This document shows, one piece after another, positions 47,585 through 56,389 of a DNA stretch of 64,000 bases (within the stretch, counting starts at the first letter, position 1; each line of letters starts with the position of its first letter). A model generated the notes under the pieces. It was given only the letters and a program-made list of their open reading frames with translations, ran no database searches and was not told the origin of the DNA. A program made the translations under genes and the position numbers. The DNA comes from Vibrio litoralis DSM 17657. GTDB lineage: Bacteria; Pseudomonadota; Gammaproteobacteria; Enterobacterales; Vibrionaceae. The stretch lies in assembly GCF_000426765.1 (NCBI RefSeq), contig NZ_KE384567.1, positions 62,001-126,000 of the forward strand, given 5' to 3'.

Positions 47585-48299
47585 TTTAGAATTAAGACGT
47601 CGTTTACTCTCTGATCCGAATGATAAGAGTGATGATATTTTGGTTGAACTCCGTACTAACCCGAAAAATAAAAATTATGCCGAAAGCCTGCAACAACTTG
47701 ATAAGAAAATAGAACAAGCACTAACCGTTGATGTACCTGATGACTTAGCCGATAAAATTCTTTTTCAGCATAATGCATCAGACCAACCTCACATCAGTTT
47801 TTCTCGTAAAGCGTTTGCTCTGGCCGCATCAATCATTTTTACCTTTGGTTTACTCGTAGGACAGATTAACTGGGGCAATTTTCTGGTGGAACCGGCACAC
47901 GCAAGTTTAGATAGTATGGCAATACACCATATAAAAGAAGAAGAACCATTTATTGTTGGTGTTAATGAAGGAAATGGTGCGCAAGAAATTAACGCTAAAC
48001 TGAGTGCGTATTCTTATAAGTTAAATGGTGATTTCCCCTACCATATTTATTATTTGAATCACTGCGGATTTAGTCACGATCATCATGCTTTACATATGGT
48101 ATTTCAAGGAAAACAAGGCCGCGTGACTGCTTTCATTTCCAATATTGAAGCAAAACAAACCAGTCAGTTTACCCAGGGTAATATGCAAGGTGAAATCATA
48201 CCGCTTACTCAAGGTAGTTTAGTGTTGGTGGGAGAAAAAGGTGAAAATATTGCCGCCTTATCGCAAAAGATCACCCCAATGCTTAATTTCGACCAATAA
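47577..48299 (+). CDS. DUF3379 membrane protein, probable anti-sigma factor
   Basis: 240-aa single-pass membrane protein. I start at 47577 (MDDLELRRRLLSDPNDKSDD) because AGGGGG precedes it; the ORF start 33 bases upstream has no such site. A cytoplasmic N-terminal part of about 78 residues, one transmembrane helix (about 79-97, FALAASIIFTFGLLVGQI) and a periplasmic domain of about 140 residues (with HIYYLNHCGFSHDHHALHMV) fit an anti-sigma factor. DUF3379 proteins regularly follow such sigma genes in vibrios. The His/Cys-rich periplasmic motif could sense a metal or lipid; that is speculation. Confidence 0.82.
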   Translation: MDDLELRRRLLSDPNDKSDDILVELRTNPKNKNYAESLQQLDKKIEQALTVDVPDDLADKILFQHNASDQPHISFSRKAFALAASIIFTFGLLVGQINWGNFLVEPAHASLDSMAIHHIKEEEPFIVGVNEGNGAQEINAKLSAYSYKLNGDFPYHIYYLNHCGFSHDHHALHMVFQGKQGRVTAFISNIEAKQTSQFTQGNMQGEIIPLTQGSLVLVGEKGENIAALSQKITPMLNFDQ

Positions 48300-48319
48300 A
48301 ATTTAATAAAAAACCACTC

Positions 48320-48374
48320 TCGATAATAGAGCAACTACTGTCTCACTAGGTAGATGAGTAGTTGCTATTATCGA
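48320..48374. terminator. Long hairpin after the anti-sigma gene
   Basis: TCGATAATAG + CAACTACT (with a two-base bulge) at 48320-48339 pairs with AGTAGTTGCTATTATCGA at 48357-48374, 18 bp in all, loop 17. No T run follows on the plus strand; on the minus strand a TTTTTT tract follows a few bases later. It may protect the mRNA 3' end rather than act as a classical terminator. Confidence 0.55.
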
Positions 48375-48498
48375 AAACACACCAATCAATACAAATCAAC
48401 AACTTACAACAAACCCCCAGTCAAACTCATTCATACGACAAATATTACCCACCAAAAACACCATCACTACAAGATAAAAACACCAAACCCATTAACAC
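48374..48498 (+). terminator. G-depleted A/C-rich tract, candidate Rho utilisation site
   Basis: About 125 bases contain only three G residues, at 48420, 48437 and 48473, with many C (for example AACAAACCCCCAG, ACCCACCAAAAACACCATC). C-rich, G-poor transcript immediately after a stop codon and hairpin is the hallmark of rut sites. It has no coding potential worth calling. Confidence 0.45.
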
Positions 48499-48610
48499 GA
48501 AAATACATAGTAATTCGCCGACAATGGCGTCACATTAACTACTTTTAACAGATTTTAGTCAATGGTCGGATATGTTAACCGGCACTTAGCTACCATAATG
48601 CGCCTCCTCG

Positions 48611-48875
48611 ATACCCAAGTGACCTCAAGATACAAGGTTCAGCAAGAATAAAACAAGCTTTAGGCAAGGCAGATTGAATATGATCATAGTCACTCTATCT
48701 CTATTCAATTTAACGCAGCATAAAGCTTGTTTTAACTTGCCCTTCGGGAGCTTCATTCAAGCCTTTATACTGCGTCAGATTGGTTTGAAAGGTGTTTACA
48801 TTCCTTCGCCAATCTTCCTTGCCTAAAGGCTTGGATGATAGCTCTGAATTCTGCATCTTGAGGTCACTTGGGTAT
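48611..48875. mobile_element. 265-bp MITE-like element with 21-bp perfect terminal inverted repeats
   Basis: The left end begins ATACCCAAGTGACCTCAAGA (21 bases, 48611-48631) and the exact reverse complement closes the element (48855-48875). Inside are nested inverted repeats (AAAACAAGCTTTA against TAAAGCTTGTTTT, and GATTGAATA against TATTCAATT). It encodes no transposase. The CCC/GGG ends are bordered by TA on both sides, compatible with a TA target duplication. Solo or degraded ends of the same family occur at 11437, 18091 and 18955. Confidence 0.75.
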
Positions 48876-48939
48876 AAGCTCCACCCCATTTTCAAGCGCA
48901 ACACGAAAATAAAACAAACCATAAAGTAGGTATTATCCA

Positions 48940-50295
48940 ATGAAAAAGTTGAATGTGTTCACCACATCCACTCTTGCAAGCGCCTTATTAATTGCATCGC
49001 CATCTGTTTTTGCTGCAGGCTTTCAAATTGCTGCTCAGTCTGCAACAGGTGTTGGTCGCGCATACGCTGGTGACGGTATCATTGCTGATAATGCCTCTGT
49101 AATGGCAATTAACCCAGCTGCCATGGCGTTGTTTGATAAAACTTCATTTACCATGGGTGCTTCAGGTATTCGACCTAATATCTCAGTCAAAGATGGTAAC
49201 TATCAGAGTAAAGTGAATAGCAATGGTGGTGATGTTAGTTATGATGATGCTGGTGCATGGGCAGTTGCTCCTAACATGTTTTTAATTATGCCGCTGAATG
49301 ATAAATGGGCGGTAGGTGCAGGCATGTATTCTAACTTTGGTACTGCATCTGAATTTGATTCTTCTTTTCCGGGAGAGTACGGCGGTAAATCAAGCATTAT
49401 TAGTGCTGAACTGGCATTAGCTGCTTCTTATCGTCTAAATGATCAATGGAGCTTTGGTGCTGGTTTAGACATTATCTATGGTCATGGTGAATTTTTTCGT
49501 AGCTTAGCGGTACAAGGTTCCCCCACTCTAAGTATTACTCCTTCACTCAAAGGCAATAACTTGCAAAAAGCATGTGCTGCTGTAAATAGCCGCCAAAATG
49601 GTAAAAATCCAGGTAGTTGGAATAACTGTGAACATCAATTTGGCATCGATGCTGAGCCTAGCTTAGACGTAGATGCCGTTGGCGCAGGTCTTGGTTGGAA
49701 CGTCGGTACCACGTACGAGCTAAACGACAACAACCGCTGGGGTATCTCTTATCACGCTAGCCCTGAAATTCACGCTAAAGGCAAAATCGATGGCCCAGGC
49801 GGGATCACTCTTGCCGATGAAATCGTAGTGCCTCTACCAGATTTTGCACAGATCTCTGGTTACAACCGCTTTGAAGGTACCAAATTTGCTATCAGCTACA
49901 CTGTTCAGTGGACAGACTGGAGCAAGTTTGATGAATTATCGACTGCTGGACCTGATATCTCACTACAAAAATTTGAGTGGAAAGATACTTGGAGCTACGC
50001 GATTGGTGGTACTTACTACCTAAACGACAAGTGGACACTACGTGCCGGTTACATGTTTGACCAGGGTGCACAAGATGCGGTGACCACCATTGCTGTACCT
50101 GATTCAAACCGTAACTGGTTATCTGCAGGCTTCTCTTATGCACCAACTAAAGACTCCACTATCGACTTTGGCTTTACTTACTTGTTAGGCGTTGATGTTG
50201 ATACCCATGAAGAGCACTCTGGCATTTCAAGCATTGATGCGACTACGCACACTGATGCGATCATCACCGGAGTTCAATACAGCAAAACCTTCTAA
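48940..50295 (+). CDS. fadL: FadL-family long-chain fatty-acid outer-membrane transporter
   Basis: 451-aa outer-membrane porin of the FadL/OMPP1 family. Signal peptide (about 1-25, ending VFAAGF), then the diagnostic N-terminal plug region QIAAQSATGVGRAYAGDG and INPAAMALFD, a long barrel of alternating strands, and terminal Phe (GVQYSKTF) for Bam-dependent insertion. Takes up long-chain fatty acids for beta-oxidation, matching fadIJ nearby. Downstream is mlaA on the other strand, with a shared terminator between. Confidence 0.93.
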   Translation: MKKLNVFTTSTLASALLIASPSVFAAGFQIAAQSATGVGRAYAGDGIIADNASVMAINPAAMALFDKTSFTMGASGIRPNISVKDGNYQSKVNSNGGDVSYDDAGAWAVAPNMFLIMPLNDKWAVGAGMYSNFGTASEFDSSFPGEYGGKSSIISAELALAASYRLNDQWSFGAGLDIIYGHGEFFRSLAVQGSPTLSITPSLKGNNLQKACAAVNSRQNGKNPGSWNNCEHQFGIDAEPSLDVDAVGAGLGWNVGTTYELNDNNRWGISYHASPEIHAKGKIDGPGGITLADEIVVPLPDFAQISGYNRFEGTKFAISYTVQWTDWSKFDELSTAGPDISLQKFEWKDTWSYAIGGTYYLNDKWTLRAGYMFDQGAQDAVTTIAVPDSNRNWLSAGFSYAPTKDSTIDFGFTYLLGVDVDTHEEHSGISSIDATTHTDAIITGVQYSKTF

Positions 50296-50319
50296 TTCGA
50301 ATTTCGACTCAAAAAAACC

Positions 50320-50349
50320 AAGCCTTACTGCAAATATGTAGTAAGGCTT
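50320..50349. terminator. Bidirectional terminator fadL / mlaA
   Basis: A perfect 10-bp stem (AAGCCTTACT at 50320-50329 with AGTAAGGCTT at 50340-50349) with A run before and T run after. Confidence 0.92.
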
Positions 50350-50404
50350 TTTTGTTTAGTTGCTCATTTGAATTTGTCTTGAGACAGATATTTTCTTGAA
50401 ATAG

Positions 50405-51208
50405 CTAGTAATCGTGCCCTAGGTACTCTTCTAATAGGTCTTCATCTAGAGCAGGTTCAGGCTGTTTGGTGATTTCAGCTTTAAAGTCTTGATGTTGTAT
50501 ATAAATACTTTTACTGAGCTGATAAGGATCGGGGGAATTGCGCAACTGCCCTTCTTGGCTTATCAATTCATAGCGCGACTCTAATCCCTGAAATGCCCAC
50601 TTGCCAGCCTTTTGCCAGAAGGTTAACCAGTTTAAAGGAATATACAAGCCATCCATGGTATCGGCAGCATCACGTACAGTAACAGGACCGTACGCGGGCA
50701 GCATCAGATAAGCCCCATTACCAACCCCATAATGCCCCACCACATCGCCAAACTCTCGGCTGGTACTGGATATATTGGCCATCGATGCCACATCGATAAG
50801 TCCTAGTAGGCCAATCGTGCTATTAATCCAAAAGCGGCTAAAATTCTCTACCGCTTGATCGCCATTGCCCATCAGCAAGTTATTCACTGCATTGGCTGGC
50901 TCATCGAGATTATTTAGAAAATTATTCAGTCCAGTATGTATCGGCCATGGTGCCCATTCCATATAGGCAATAGAAAGGGGCCTAACAATATAAGGATCTA
51001 AAACGTCATAGTTAAAGTCCCACATCAGCCGATTGAAGCCTTCAAAGAAGTCGCCATCATCATGATCTGACATCGATTTATTAGAGGAAGCAACGGTTTT
51101 ATTTTGAGTAATGGAGGCTTTTTCTTCAGGCGTAGAGCTACAGCCTAGCATCAGAGTTGATGAGAGGAAGATAAGCGAAAATGAATAATTGGTTTTTATA
51201 TAACCCAA
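50405..51208 (-). CDS. mlaA: MlaA (VacJ) outer-membrane phospholipid-asymmetry lipoprotein
   Basis: Lipoprotein that removes mislocalised phospholipids from the outer leaflet and passes them to MlaC. 267 aa; signal ending LMLGC, Ser at +2 (outer membrane). Family signatures: FEGFNRLMWDFNYDVLDPYIVRPLS, NNFLNNLDEPANAVNNLL, RFWINSTIGLLGLIDVA, EFGDVVGHYGVGNGAYLMLP and a hydrophobic ring helix. The mlaBCDEF genes are not in the window. Pairing with fadL tail to tail makes this a lipid-handling spot. Confidence 0.94.
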   Translation of the reverse strand: MGYIKTNYSFSLIFLSSTLMLGCSSTPEEKASITQNKTVASSNKSMSDHDDGDFFEGFNRLMWDFNYDVLDPYIVRPLSIAYMEWAPWPIHTGLNNFLNNLDEPANAVNNLLMGNGDQAVENFSRFWINSTIGLLGLIDVASMANISSTSREFGDVVGHYGVGNGAYLMLPAYGPVTVRDAADTMDGLYIPLNWLTFWQKAGKWAFQGLESRYELISQEGQLRNSPDPYQLSKSIYIQHQDFKAEITKQPEPALDEDLLEEYLGHDY

Positions 51209-51246
51209 GCCACTACATCCTGTGTCAGCTTAAAAATTGATTAACT

Positions 51247-51314
51247 TATCCCCAAGGCAATTAGAGTTGTAGGTGCCCCGTCGACAAAACGACAACTTAA
51301 AATACCAAGAGAAT
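51247..51314. repeat. Internally deleted ERIC-like element
   Basis: About 68 bp carrying only the two ends of the ERIC-like repeat: TATCCCCAAGGCAATTAGAG on the left joined to CCGTCGACAAAACGACAACT on the right, with the central inverted core missing. It lies upstream of mlaA and downstream of the ccm terminator. Confidence 0.65.
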
Positions 51315-51317
51315 AAA

Positions 51318-51347
51318 AAAGGCAACGTAATTCAATACATTGCCTTT
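51318..51347 (-). terminator. Terminator of the ccm operon
   Basis: On the minus strand AAAGGCAA pairs with TTGCCTTT (8 bp; 51340-51347 and 51318-51325) and runs into a T tract, 59 bases past ccmI. Confidence 0.85.
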
Positions 51348-51405
51348 CTATAATTAAAGAAGAATATGCAATAACGTTAATTGTATTGCATCTTAATGTT
51401 AATTA

Positions 51406-52638
51406 TCAATATTTCTTATCAATTGAAATCACCGCATCATCACCAAGATGAATCGGCAAACTTTCACCATGCCAGTCGCCTTCACGAGTAGCCACGTTAC
51501 CATCGCTATCGATACGTGCTTTTACCATGATGTCAGACAGGCTCGATAACTTACGGCTTTCAATCATGCTGTTGCTATCATCTAAAACCACGGTCACAGG
51601 GAATTGTGAGATCGGGTAACGTGCAGCCGCAACCGGCATTGGCGCACCATCGGCCGTATGAACAGAAACAATCAACACGCCAGATTCTGGTAGCTTCACT
51701 TCTGATGATAATGAAACCGTGACCTTAACTGGTGTGCCTTGGTAGGTTTTCTGTTCAGGATGATTGATCGCATCTAACTCACGCTGAGCCGTTTTAATAC
51801 TACGAGAAAGCATGTCGTAACGATCATCATCTTTACCGATTTTAGCTTGAAGCTGTTTCCAGTAGTCGATGGCTTTAGCGTAATCACCACTTTCATAGGC
51901 ACTAAATGCCAGCAAGGAGTAAACGCGCAAATCGACATCAGGCTGTTTCATCAGTTGCGCTAAAATCGAATCGGCTTTTTGTAAATCAACTTGATCCGAT
52001 GAGAACATTAGCGCTTGAGCTAGGCTTAATTGCACATCTTGATTATTCGGCATCAAGTTATCGGCTTTGGTCAACGCACCAATCGCGGTTTCAATATCAC
52101 GATTCGCCAAACCAATACGACCAAGTAACACCCAGCCCGTCGCATCGTCCGCATTATATTGCAGGCGAGAACGTAGAGCTAAAGTCAGATCCGCCATCTC
52201 TTGTTCGGTTAATTCAACACCTTGAGGATTCATCAACTTTTGCGATAAAACGGGAAGATTATTTTCAACTTTCTTCCAGTGTGCGACCTTATTATGTGCA
52301 CCATATAAGGCATACACCCCATACGAAGCCACCGCCATAAAGATCACTAAAGGTATTGCCATCCACTTAACCGCGGCAGAATCTTTCTTTTGCTGCTCAG
52401 CAACCGGAATATCATCCAATAAAGACTGCTTTAAATCTAAAACAAGATCATCTTTATTACCGACGATACCCGCCTGATCTTCAGATTCTAATTCTGTTAA
52501 ACGATCACGGAAAAACGCTTTGTTTAAATCATCACGTTGTGCCGCTTCATCGACTTCTCTAGGCTTTAGTAGTGGGTATAAAACAAACGCGCAAGAGATG
52601 GCGAGTAAGATTATTGTTCCAATCCAAAATGCTATCAT
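51406..52638 (-). CDS. ccmI: Cytochrome c maturation protein CcmI
   Basis: Apocytochrome c chaperone of the heme-ligation complex. 410 aa with an N-terminal transmembrane helix (FWIGTIILLAISCAFVLYPLL), a cytoplasmic loop with a Leu-zipper-like segment, a second helix (about 90-112) and a periplasmic TPR region (about 120-290) plus a C-terminal extension (SSEVKLPESGVLIVSVHT). Last gene of the operon, overlapping ccmH by four bases (ATGA). In E. coli this region is fused to CcmH; here the two are separate, as usual in vibrios and pseudomonads. Confidence 0.93.
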   Translation of the reverse strand: MIAFWIGTIILLAISCAFVLYPLLKPREVDEAAQRDDLNKAFFRDRLTELESEDQAGIVGNKDDLVLDLKQSLLDDIPVAEQQKKDSAAVKWMAIPLVIFMAVASYGVYALYGAHNKVAHWKKVENNLPVLSQKLMNPQGVELTEQEMADLTLALRSRLQYNADDATGWVLLGRIGLANRDIETAIGALTKADNLMPNNQDVQLSLAQALMFSSDQVDLQKADSILAQLMKQPDVDLRVYSLLAFSAYESGDYAKAIDYWKQLQAKIGKDDDRYDMLSRSIKTAQRELDAINHPEQKTYQGTPVKVTVSLSSEVKLPESGVLIVSVHTADGAPMPVAAARYPISQFPVTVVLDDSNSMIESRKLSSLSDIMVKARIDSDGNVATREGDWHGESLPIHLGDDAVISIDKKY

Positions 52639-53135
52639 GAATCACTGCCCTTCTTGTCGTTTGAATCAGATTCTTCTAAAAGCTCTTTTAAACGTTGCTC
52701 TTGTTCTTTATCTAATGAGGTTGGACCTTTCACTTGAGCAGCGGTTGATTTCCTACGGCTACGTATCACAATAAAACCGAATCCAAGTAACACTATGCTT
52801 AACGGCGCAAACCACAAGACTGCCGTTGATGGTGTTAATGGTGGATTGTAGGTTACAAAATTACCGTAACGAGCCACCATGTAATCAACGATCTCTTGTT
52901 TAGACTTACCGTCTTTGGTCATTTGATACACTTTCAAACGTAGGTCTTTTGCCAATTCCGCATTGGAATCTGAAATTGAGTTATTTTGACACTTAGGACA
53001 ACGCAGCGTATGGCTCAACTCTTGAAATTGCGCTTCTTGCTGTGCGTTATCAAAATCAAACACTTCAATCGCAGACATCGCGGGTACTGCAAATAACATG
53101 CATAGCAGCATTAATAGTGAAGATTTTTTCATCAT
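52635..53135 (-). CDS. ccmH: Cytochrome c maturation thiol-reductase CcmH
   Basis: Periplasmic thiol-disulfide protein that reduces apocytochrome c for heme ligation. 166 aa: signal sequence, the LRCPKCQNNSI motif (CxxC near residues 44-50) in a three-helix domain, and a single C-terminal membrane anchor (VLWFAPLSIVLLGFGFIVI). Four-base overlaps with ccmG before it and ccmI after it. Confidence 0.95.
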   Translation of the reverse strand: MMKKSSLLMLLCMLFAVPAMSAIEVFDFDNAQQEAQFQELSHTLRCPKCQNNSISDSNAELAKDLRLKVYQMTKDGKSKQEIVDYMVARYGNFVTYNPPLTPSTAVLWFAPLSIVLLGFGFIVIRSRRKSTAAQVKGPTSLDKEQEQRLKELLEESDSNDKKGSDS

Positions 53136-53716
53136 TGGGCACGCTCCATCGGAATTGGTGGCAATGCTGTTTTTTGACCTTCTAGCTTGTTATACAAAGG
53201 CAGTAAGGTTTCGTTCCAATTATCAATATTCACATCACCCACGTGGCGGTACTGAATATGACCATTGGCATCAATCAAGAAAGTTTCTGGTGCGCCGTAA
53301 ACCCCAAGATCTAAGCCAAACATACCACTACCATCAAATAACACGACCTGATATGGGTTACCAAGATCTCTTAACCATTTCTTGGCTTTCTCACGATCAT
53401 CTTTGTAATTCAAACCAACGATTTTTACACCTTGATCTGAAAGCTTATTCAAGAACTGATGCTCGGCATAACACGTTGGGCACCAAGTCGCCCACACGTT
53501 AAGTAGCAACGGTTGGCCTTGAAATAAGCTTTGATCATAAGTTTTATTTTCTTGGAATAAATCTTCTAGCTTAAATTCAGGTACAGGCTTACCCACCAAT
53601 ACTGATTCTAGTTTAGTGGGATCATCACCATCAGCATTGCGAGTTAACTGCGTGGCAAAGACTACAACCAAGATGGCAAATAACGCCAAAGGTGCAAACA
53701 AGATTTTACGGTTCAT
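53132..53716 (-). CDS. ccmG: Thiol:disulfide interchange protein CcmG/DsbE
   Basis: Membrane-anchored thioredoxin of the Ccm system, keeping apocytochrome cysteines or CcmH reduced. 194 aa: N-terminal anchor (LFAPLALFAILVVVFA), thioredoxin fold with WATWCPTCYAEH active site (CPTC near residue 80) and the conserved GVYGAPETFLID cis-Pro segment. Two bases after ccmF; overlaps ccmH by four. Confidence 0.95.
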   Translation of the reverse strand: MNRKILFAPLALFAILVVVFATQLTRNADGDDPTKLESVLVGKPVPEFKLEDLFQENKTYDQSLFQGQPLLLNVWATWCPTCYAEHQFLNKLSDQGVKIVGLNYKDDREKAKKWLRDLGNPYQVVLFDGSGMFGLDLGVYGAPETFLIDANGHIQYRHVGDVNIDNWNETLLPLYNKLEGQKTALPPIPMERAQ

Positions 53717-53718
53717 GA

Positions 53719-55695
53719 TTACGCCTCCTTCTCGGCTGATTCCGTTGATTTTTCGGCTTTTTTACGGAAGCGGTAACGTTTATCACTGATCGCTAACGCA
53801 CCACCAATCGACATTAAAATCGCACCAAACCAAATCCAGCGAATAAACGGTTTGTAGTAAATGCGAACCGCCCAGGCATCGGTACCTTCTAAACGCTCAC
53901 CCATTGCAACATACAAGTCACGGGTGAAACCGCGGTCAATTGCCGCTTCAGTCATCATAGAACGAGCCGTATGGTAGAAACGTTTTTCAGCATGCAGTTC
54001 ATTTACATAGTTACCGTCTTCACTAATGATGAAATCAGCAATAAAGCCTTCATAGTTCGGGCCGTCATGGTCACGTACACCAGCAAAGTCAAACTGATAA
54101 CCTTCAATTTCAAACTTATCGCCTGGTGCTAAACGTACATCACGTTCAATGCTGTAGTTTTGCACCATCGCAATACCAATGATCGTGACAGCAAGCCCAA
54201 TGTGACCCAACATCATCGCCCAATGACTGCGTTGTAACTTGGTTAAACCTTTAAAGAAAGTATGGCGATGAGTCGCGCGTTGGTGTAACTCAAAGCCATG
54301 CATTGAAAAGATCCAAATCGCCATGAACCAACCCAACGTTGCAAGCGGCATAAATTGCTTAGAGGAAATGAATACAATCGCTGTTGCGCCAACCACTGAA
54401 ACCACCAATGACACTAGCATCGGTATTTTCACTTCCGCCAAGTTATCACGCTTCCAGCGCACCATTGGGCCAATACCTAGAATCAAGGTAAATGGCACAA
54501 TTAACCAAGTGAATAAAGTATTAAAGAATGGCGCACCAATCGATACAGAACCCATGCCTAGTTGTTTATGAACAAGTGGCAATAACGTACCAATCAGAAC
54601 CACAACCAATGCCGCTATTAATAAAATATTGTTAGATAACAAGGCGTTTTCACGAGAGATAAGTGAGTAGTTACCACGCACACGGACTGAAGCCCCTTTG
54701 AGTGCAAATAGTAGCAGAGAGCCACCAATCACTAACGCAAGGAAAGCCAGAATAAACATACCGCGAGCAGGATCAGATGCGAATGAATGCACCGATACTA
54801 AAATACCCGAACGCACTAAGAAGGTACCCAACAGGCTCAACGAGAATGCGCTGATCGCCAGCAATACTGTCCATGCTTTAAAGGTGCCGCGTTTTTCAGT
54901 TACCGCCAATGAGTGCATTAGTGCGGTACCGGCAAGCCAAGGCATGAAAGAGGCATTTTCAACGGGATCCCAGAACCACCAGCCGCCCCAGCCAAGTTCA
55001 TAATATGCCCACCATGAGCCTAGTGCGATACCAACCGTTAAGAATACCCACGCTGCGGTTGTCCACGGACGAGACCAACGAGCCCAAGCAGTATCTAATC
55101 GACCCGTCATTAATGATGCAATAGCAAATGAGAACGCTACCGAGAAGCCTACATAACCCATGTATAGCATTGGTGGGTGAATAATTAAGCCCGGATCTTG
55201 TAGTAATGGGTTTAAGTCACGACCATCTATTGGGAAGTAAGGCAAGGTACGTAAGAATGGATTTGATGTCAGAATGATAAACAGCAAGAAGCCAATCGAA
55301 ATCATCCCCATTACCGCTAATACGCGAGATACCGACTCTTGTGGCATTCCGCGACTAAAGGTTGCCACCGCAACTGTCCAGATAGCTTGAATAAGCACCC
55401 AAAGTAGCAGCGAGCCTTCATGCGCGCCCCATACAGCGGTTAAGCGATAATACCAAGGCAGTAAACTGTTCGAGTTACTGGCGACATACTGTAAGGTAAA
55501 GTCATTACTATAGAACGCCCAAAGTAGCGCCCCGAATGAAAACACTAGCGTTAAAAACATCCCCCAAGACAGAGGACGAGCCATCCCCATTAAGGTACGA
55601 TTATTAACACTCGCGCCATACATAGGCAGAACACTTAATAAAATAGAAAACCCTAATGCAAGAATTAAGGCAAAATGTCCAAGTTCAGCAATCAT
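53719..55695 (-). CDS. ccmF: Heme lyase CcmF
   Basis: Large polytopic inner-membrane protein (658 aa) that attaches heme to apocytochrome c. The WWD domain is visible as WGGWWFWDPVENASFMPWL near residues 237-255; histidines in VHSFASDP and LPLVHKQ, and about 15 hydrophobic segments agree with the family. Five bases after ccmE and two bases before ccmG, so part of one operon. Confidence 0.97.
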   Translation of the reverse strand: MIAELGHFALILALGFSILLSVLPMYGASVNNRTLMGMARPLSWGMFLTLVFSFGALLWAFYSNDFTLQYVASNSNSLLPWYYRLTAVWGAHEGSLLLWVLIQAIWTVAVATFSRGMPQESVSRVLAVMGMISIGFLLFIILTSNPFLRTLPYFPIDGRDLNPLLQDPGLIIHPPMLYMGYVGFSVAFSFAIASLMTGRLDTAWARWSRPWTTAAWVFLTVGIALGSWWAYYELGWGGWWFWDPVENASFMPWLAGTALMHSLAVTEKRGTFKAWTVLLAISAFSLSLLGTFLVRSGILVSVHSFASDPARGMFILAFLALVIGGSLLLFALKGASVRVRGNYSLISRENALLSNNILLIAALVVVLIGTLLPLVHKQLGMGSVSIGAPFFNTLFTWLIVPFTLILGIGPMVRWKRDNLAEVKIPMLVSLVVSVVGATAIVFISSKQFMPLATLGWFMAIWIFSMHGFELHQRATHRHTFFKGLTKLQRSHWAMMLGHIGLAVTIIGIAMVQNYSIERDVRLAPGDKFEIEGYQFDFAGVRDHDGPNYEGFIADFIISEDGNYVNELHAEKRFYHTARSMMTEAAIDRGFTRDLYVAMGERLEGTDAWAVRIYYKPFIRWIWFGAILMSIGGALAISDKRYRFRKKAEKSTESAEKEA

Positions 55696-55700
55696 TGCAC

Positions 55701-56186
55701 TTATTCCTGATTTTTTATGGTGTGAGTTTCGTAGTCATAATCGGGGTTATGATTCTTTTGCATCGCTTCTTCAATTTCAGAAGGCATGTAATTTTCATCA
55801 TGCTTAGCTAACACTTCAAACGCTTCAATAGTTGTTGCATCAACCAATATACCTTGAGCAACGATCCCCTGACCTTCACGGAATAAATCAGGCAAGATAC
55901 CTTCATAAGTTACCGTCACCGTAGGGCCAAGGTCTTTGAGGTCAAAACTCACTTGCAAAGAATCAGGGTCACGTTTAACCGAGCCTTCGACCACCATACC
56001 ACCTATACGCAAACGCTCACCAACGTGCGGCATGGTACCATCGGGCTTACCATTGACCAGTTCTGTCGGCGTATAAAATAAGTTCATATTCTGATTAAGC
56101 GCATACATGGTTAAACCAACCGTTCCTGCTGCACCGATCAGAATAGCCAAAATGATTGCGAGCCTTTTTTTACGTCTAGGTGTCAT
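55701..56186 (-). CDS. ccmE: Heme chaperone CcmE
   Basis: Periplasmic heme carrier, 161 aa. One N-terminal membrane anchor ([22 protein letters not shown]), a beta-barrel OB fold ([35 protein letters not shown]) and the covalent heme-binding His in [11 protein letters not shown] near residue 130 with Tyr nearby. Overlaps ccmD by four bases. Confidence 0.96.
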   Translation of the reverse strand: MTPRRKKRLAIILAILIGAAGTVGLTMYALNQNMNLFYTPTELVNGKPDGTMPHVGERLRIGGMVVEGSVKRDPDSLQVSFDLKDLGPTVTVTYEGILPDLFREGQGIVAQGILVDATTIEAFEVLAKHDENYMPSEIEEAMQKNHNPDYDYETHTIKNQE

Positions 56187-56389
56187 AGTGTGTTTTCCAT
56201 TTTTTTCGCCGCTTGACGACGTTCTTCACGGTCAATTTTTTGTTGAATTTCTTTTAGTAAGGTTTTGCCATCTGAAACACTTTTCCAATATAAAACCAGC
56301 ATACTGAAAAACGTAATGCCAAATGAAGCCCATACATAAGCGGCATAACCACCCATATAGAAGAAATCACTAAACGAATCAAAATACAT
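56183..56389 (-). CDS. ccmD: Heme exporter component CcmD
   Basis: Small membrane protein of 68 aa with one helix ([20 protein letters not shown]) and a charged C-terminal tail. CcmD stabilises CcmC-CcmE interaction in the CcmABCD complex. The gene abuts ccmC with no gap and overlaps ccmE by four bases. Confidence 0.93.
   Translation of the reverse strand: MYFDSFSDFFYMGGYAAYVWASFGITFFSMLVLYWKSVSDGKTLLKEIQQKIDREERRQAAKKMENTL

Larger units (their letters stand above)
48300..48939. other. 640-bp intergenic region anti-sigma / fadL
   Basis: A composite spacer: a long hairpin (48320-48374), a strikingly G-poor A/C-rich stretch (48374-48498), about 110 unremarkable bases and a 265-bp inverted-end element (48611-48875), leaving 64 bases before fadL with a TATTAT near 48930. 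No supported gene. Confidence 0.7.

Noticed and set aside
48710..48940. 76-aa minus-strand ORF upstream of fadL
   Set aside because: It lies almost wholly within the 265-bp inverted-end element and its frame is set by the repeat; no plausible ribosome site. Such ORFs are often mis-annotated as hypothetical proteins in vibrios.
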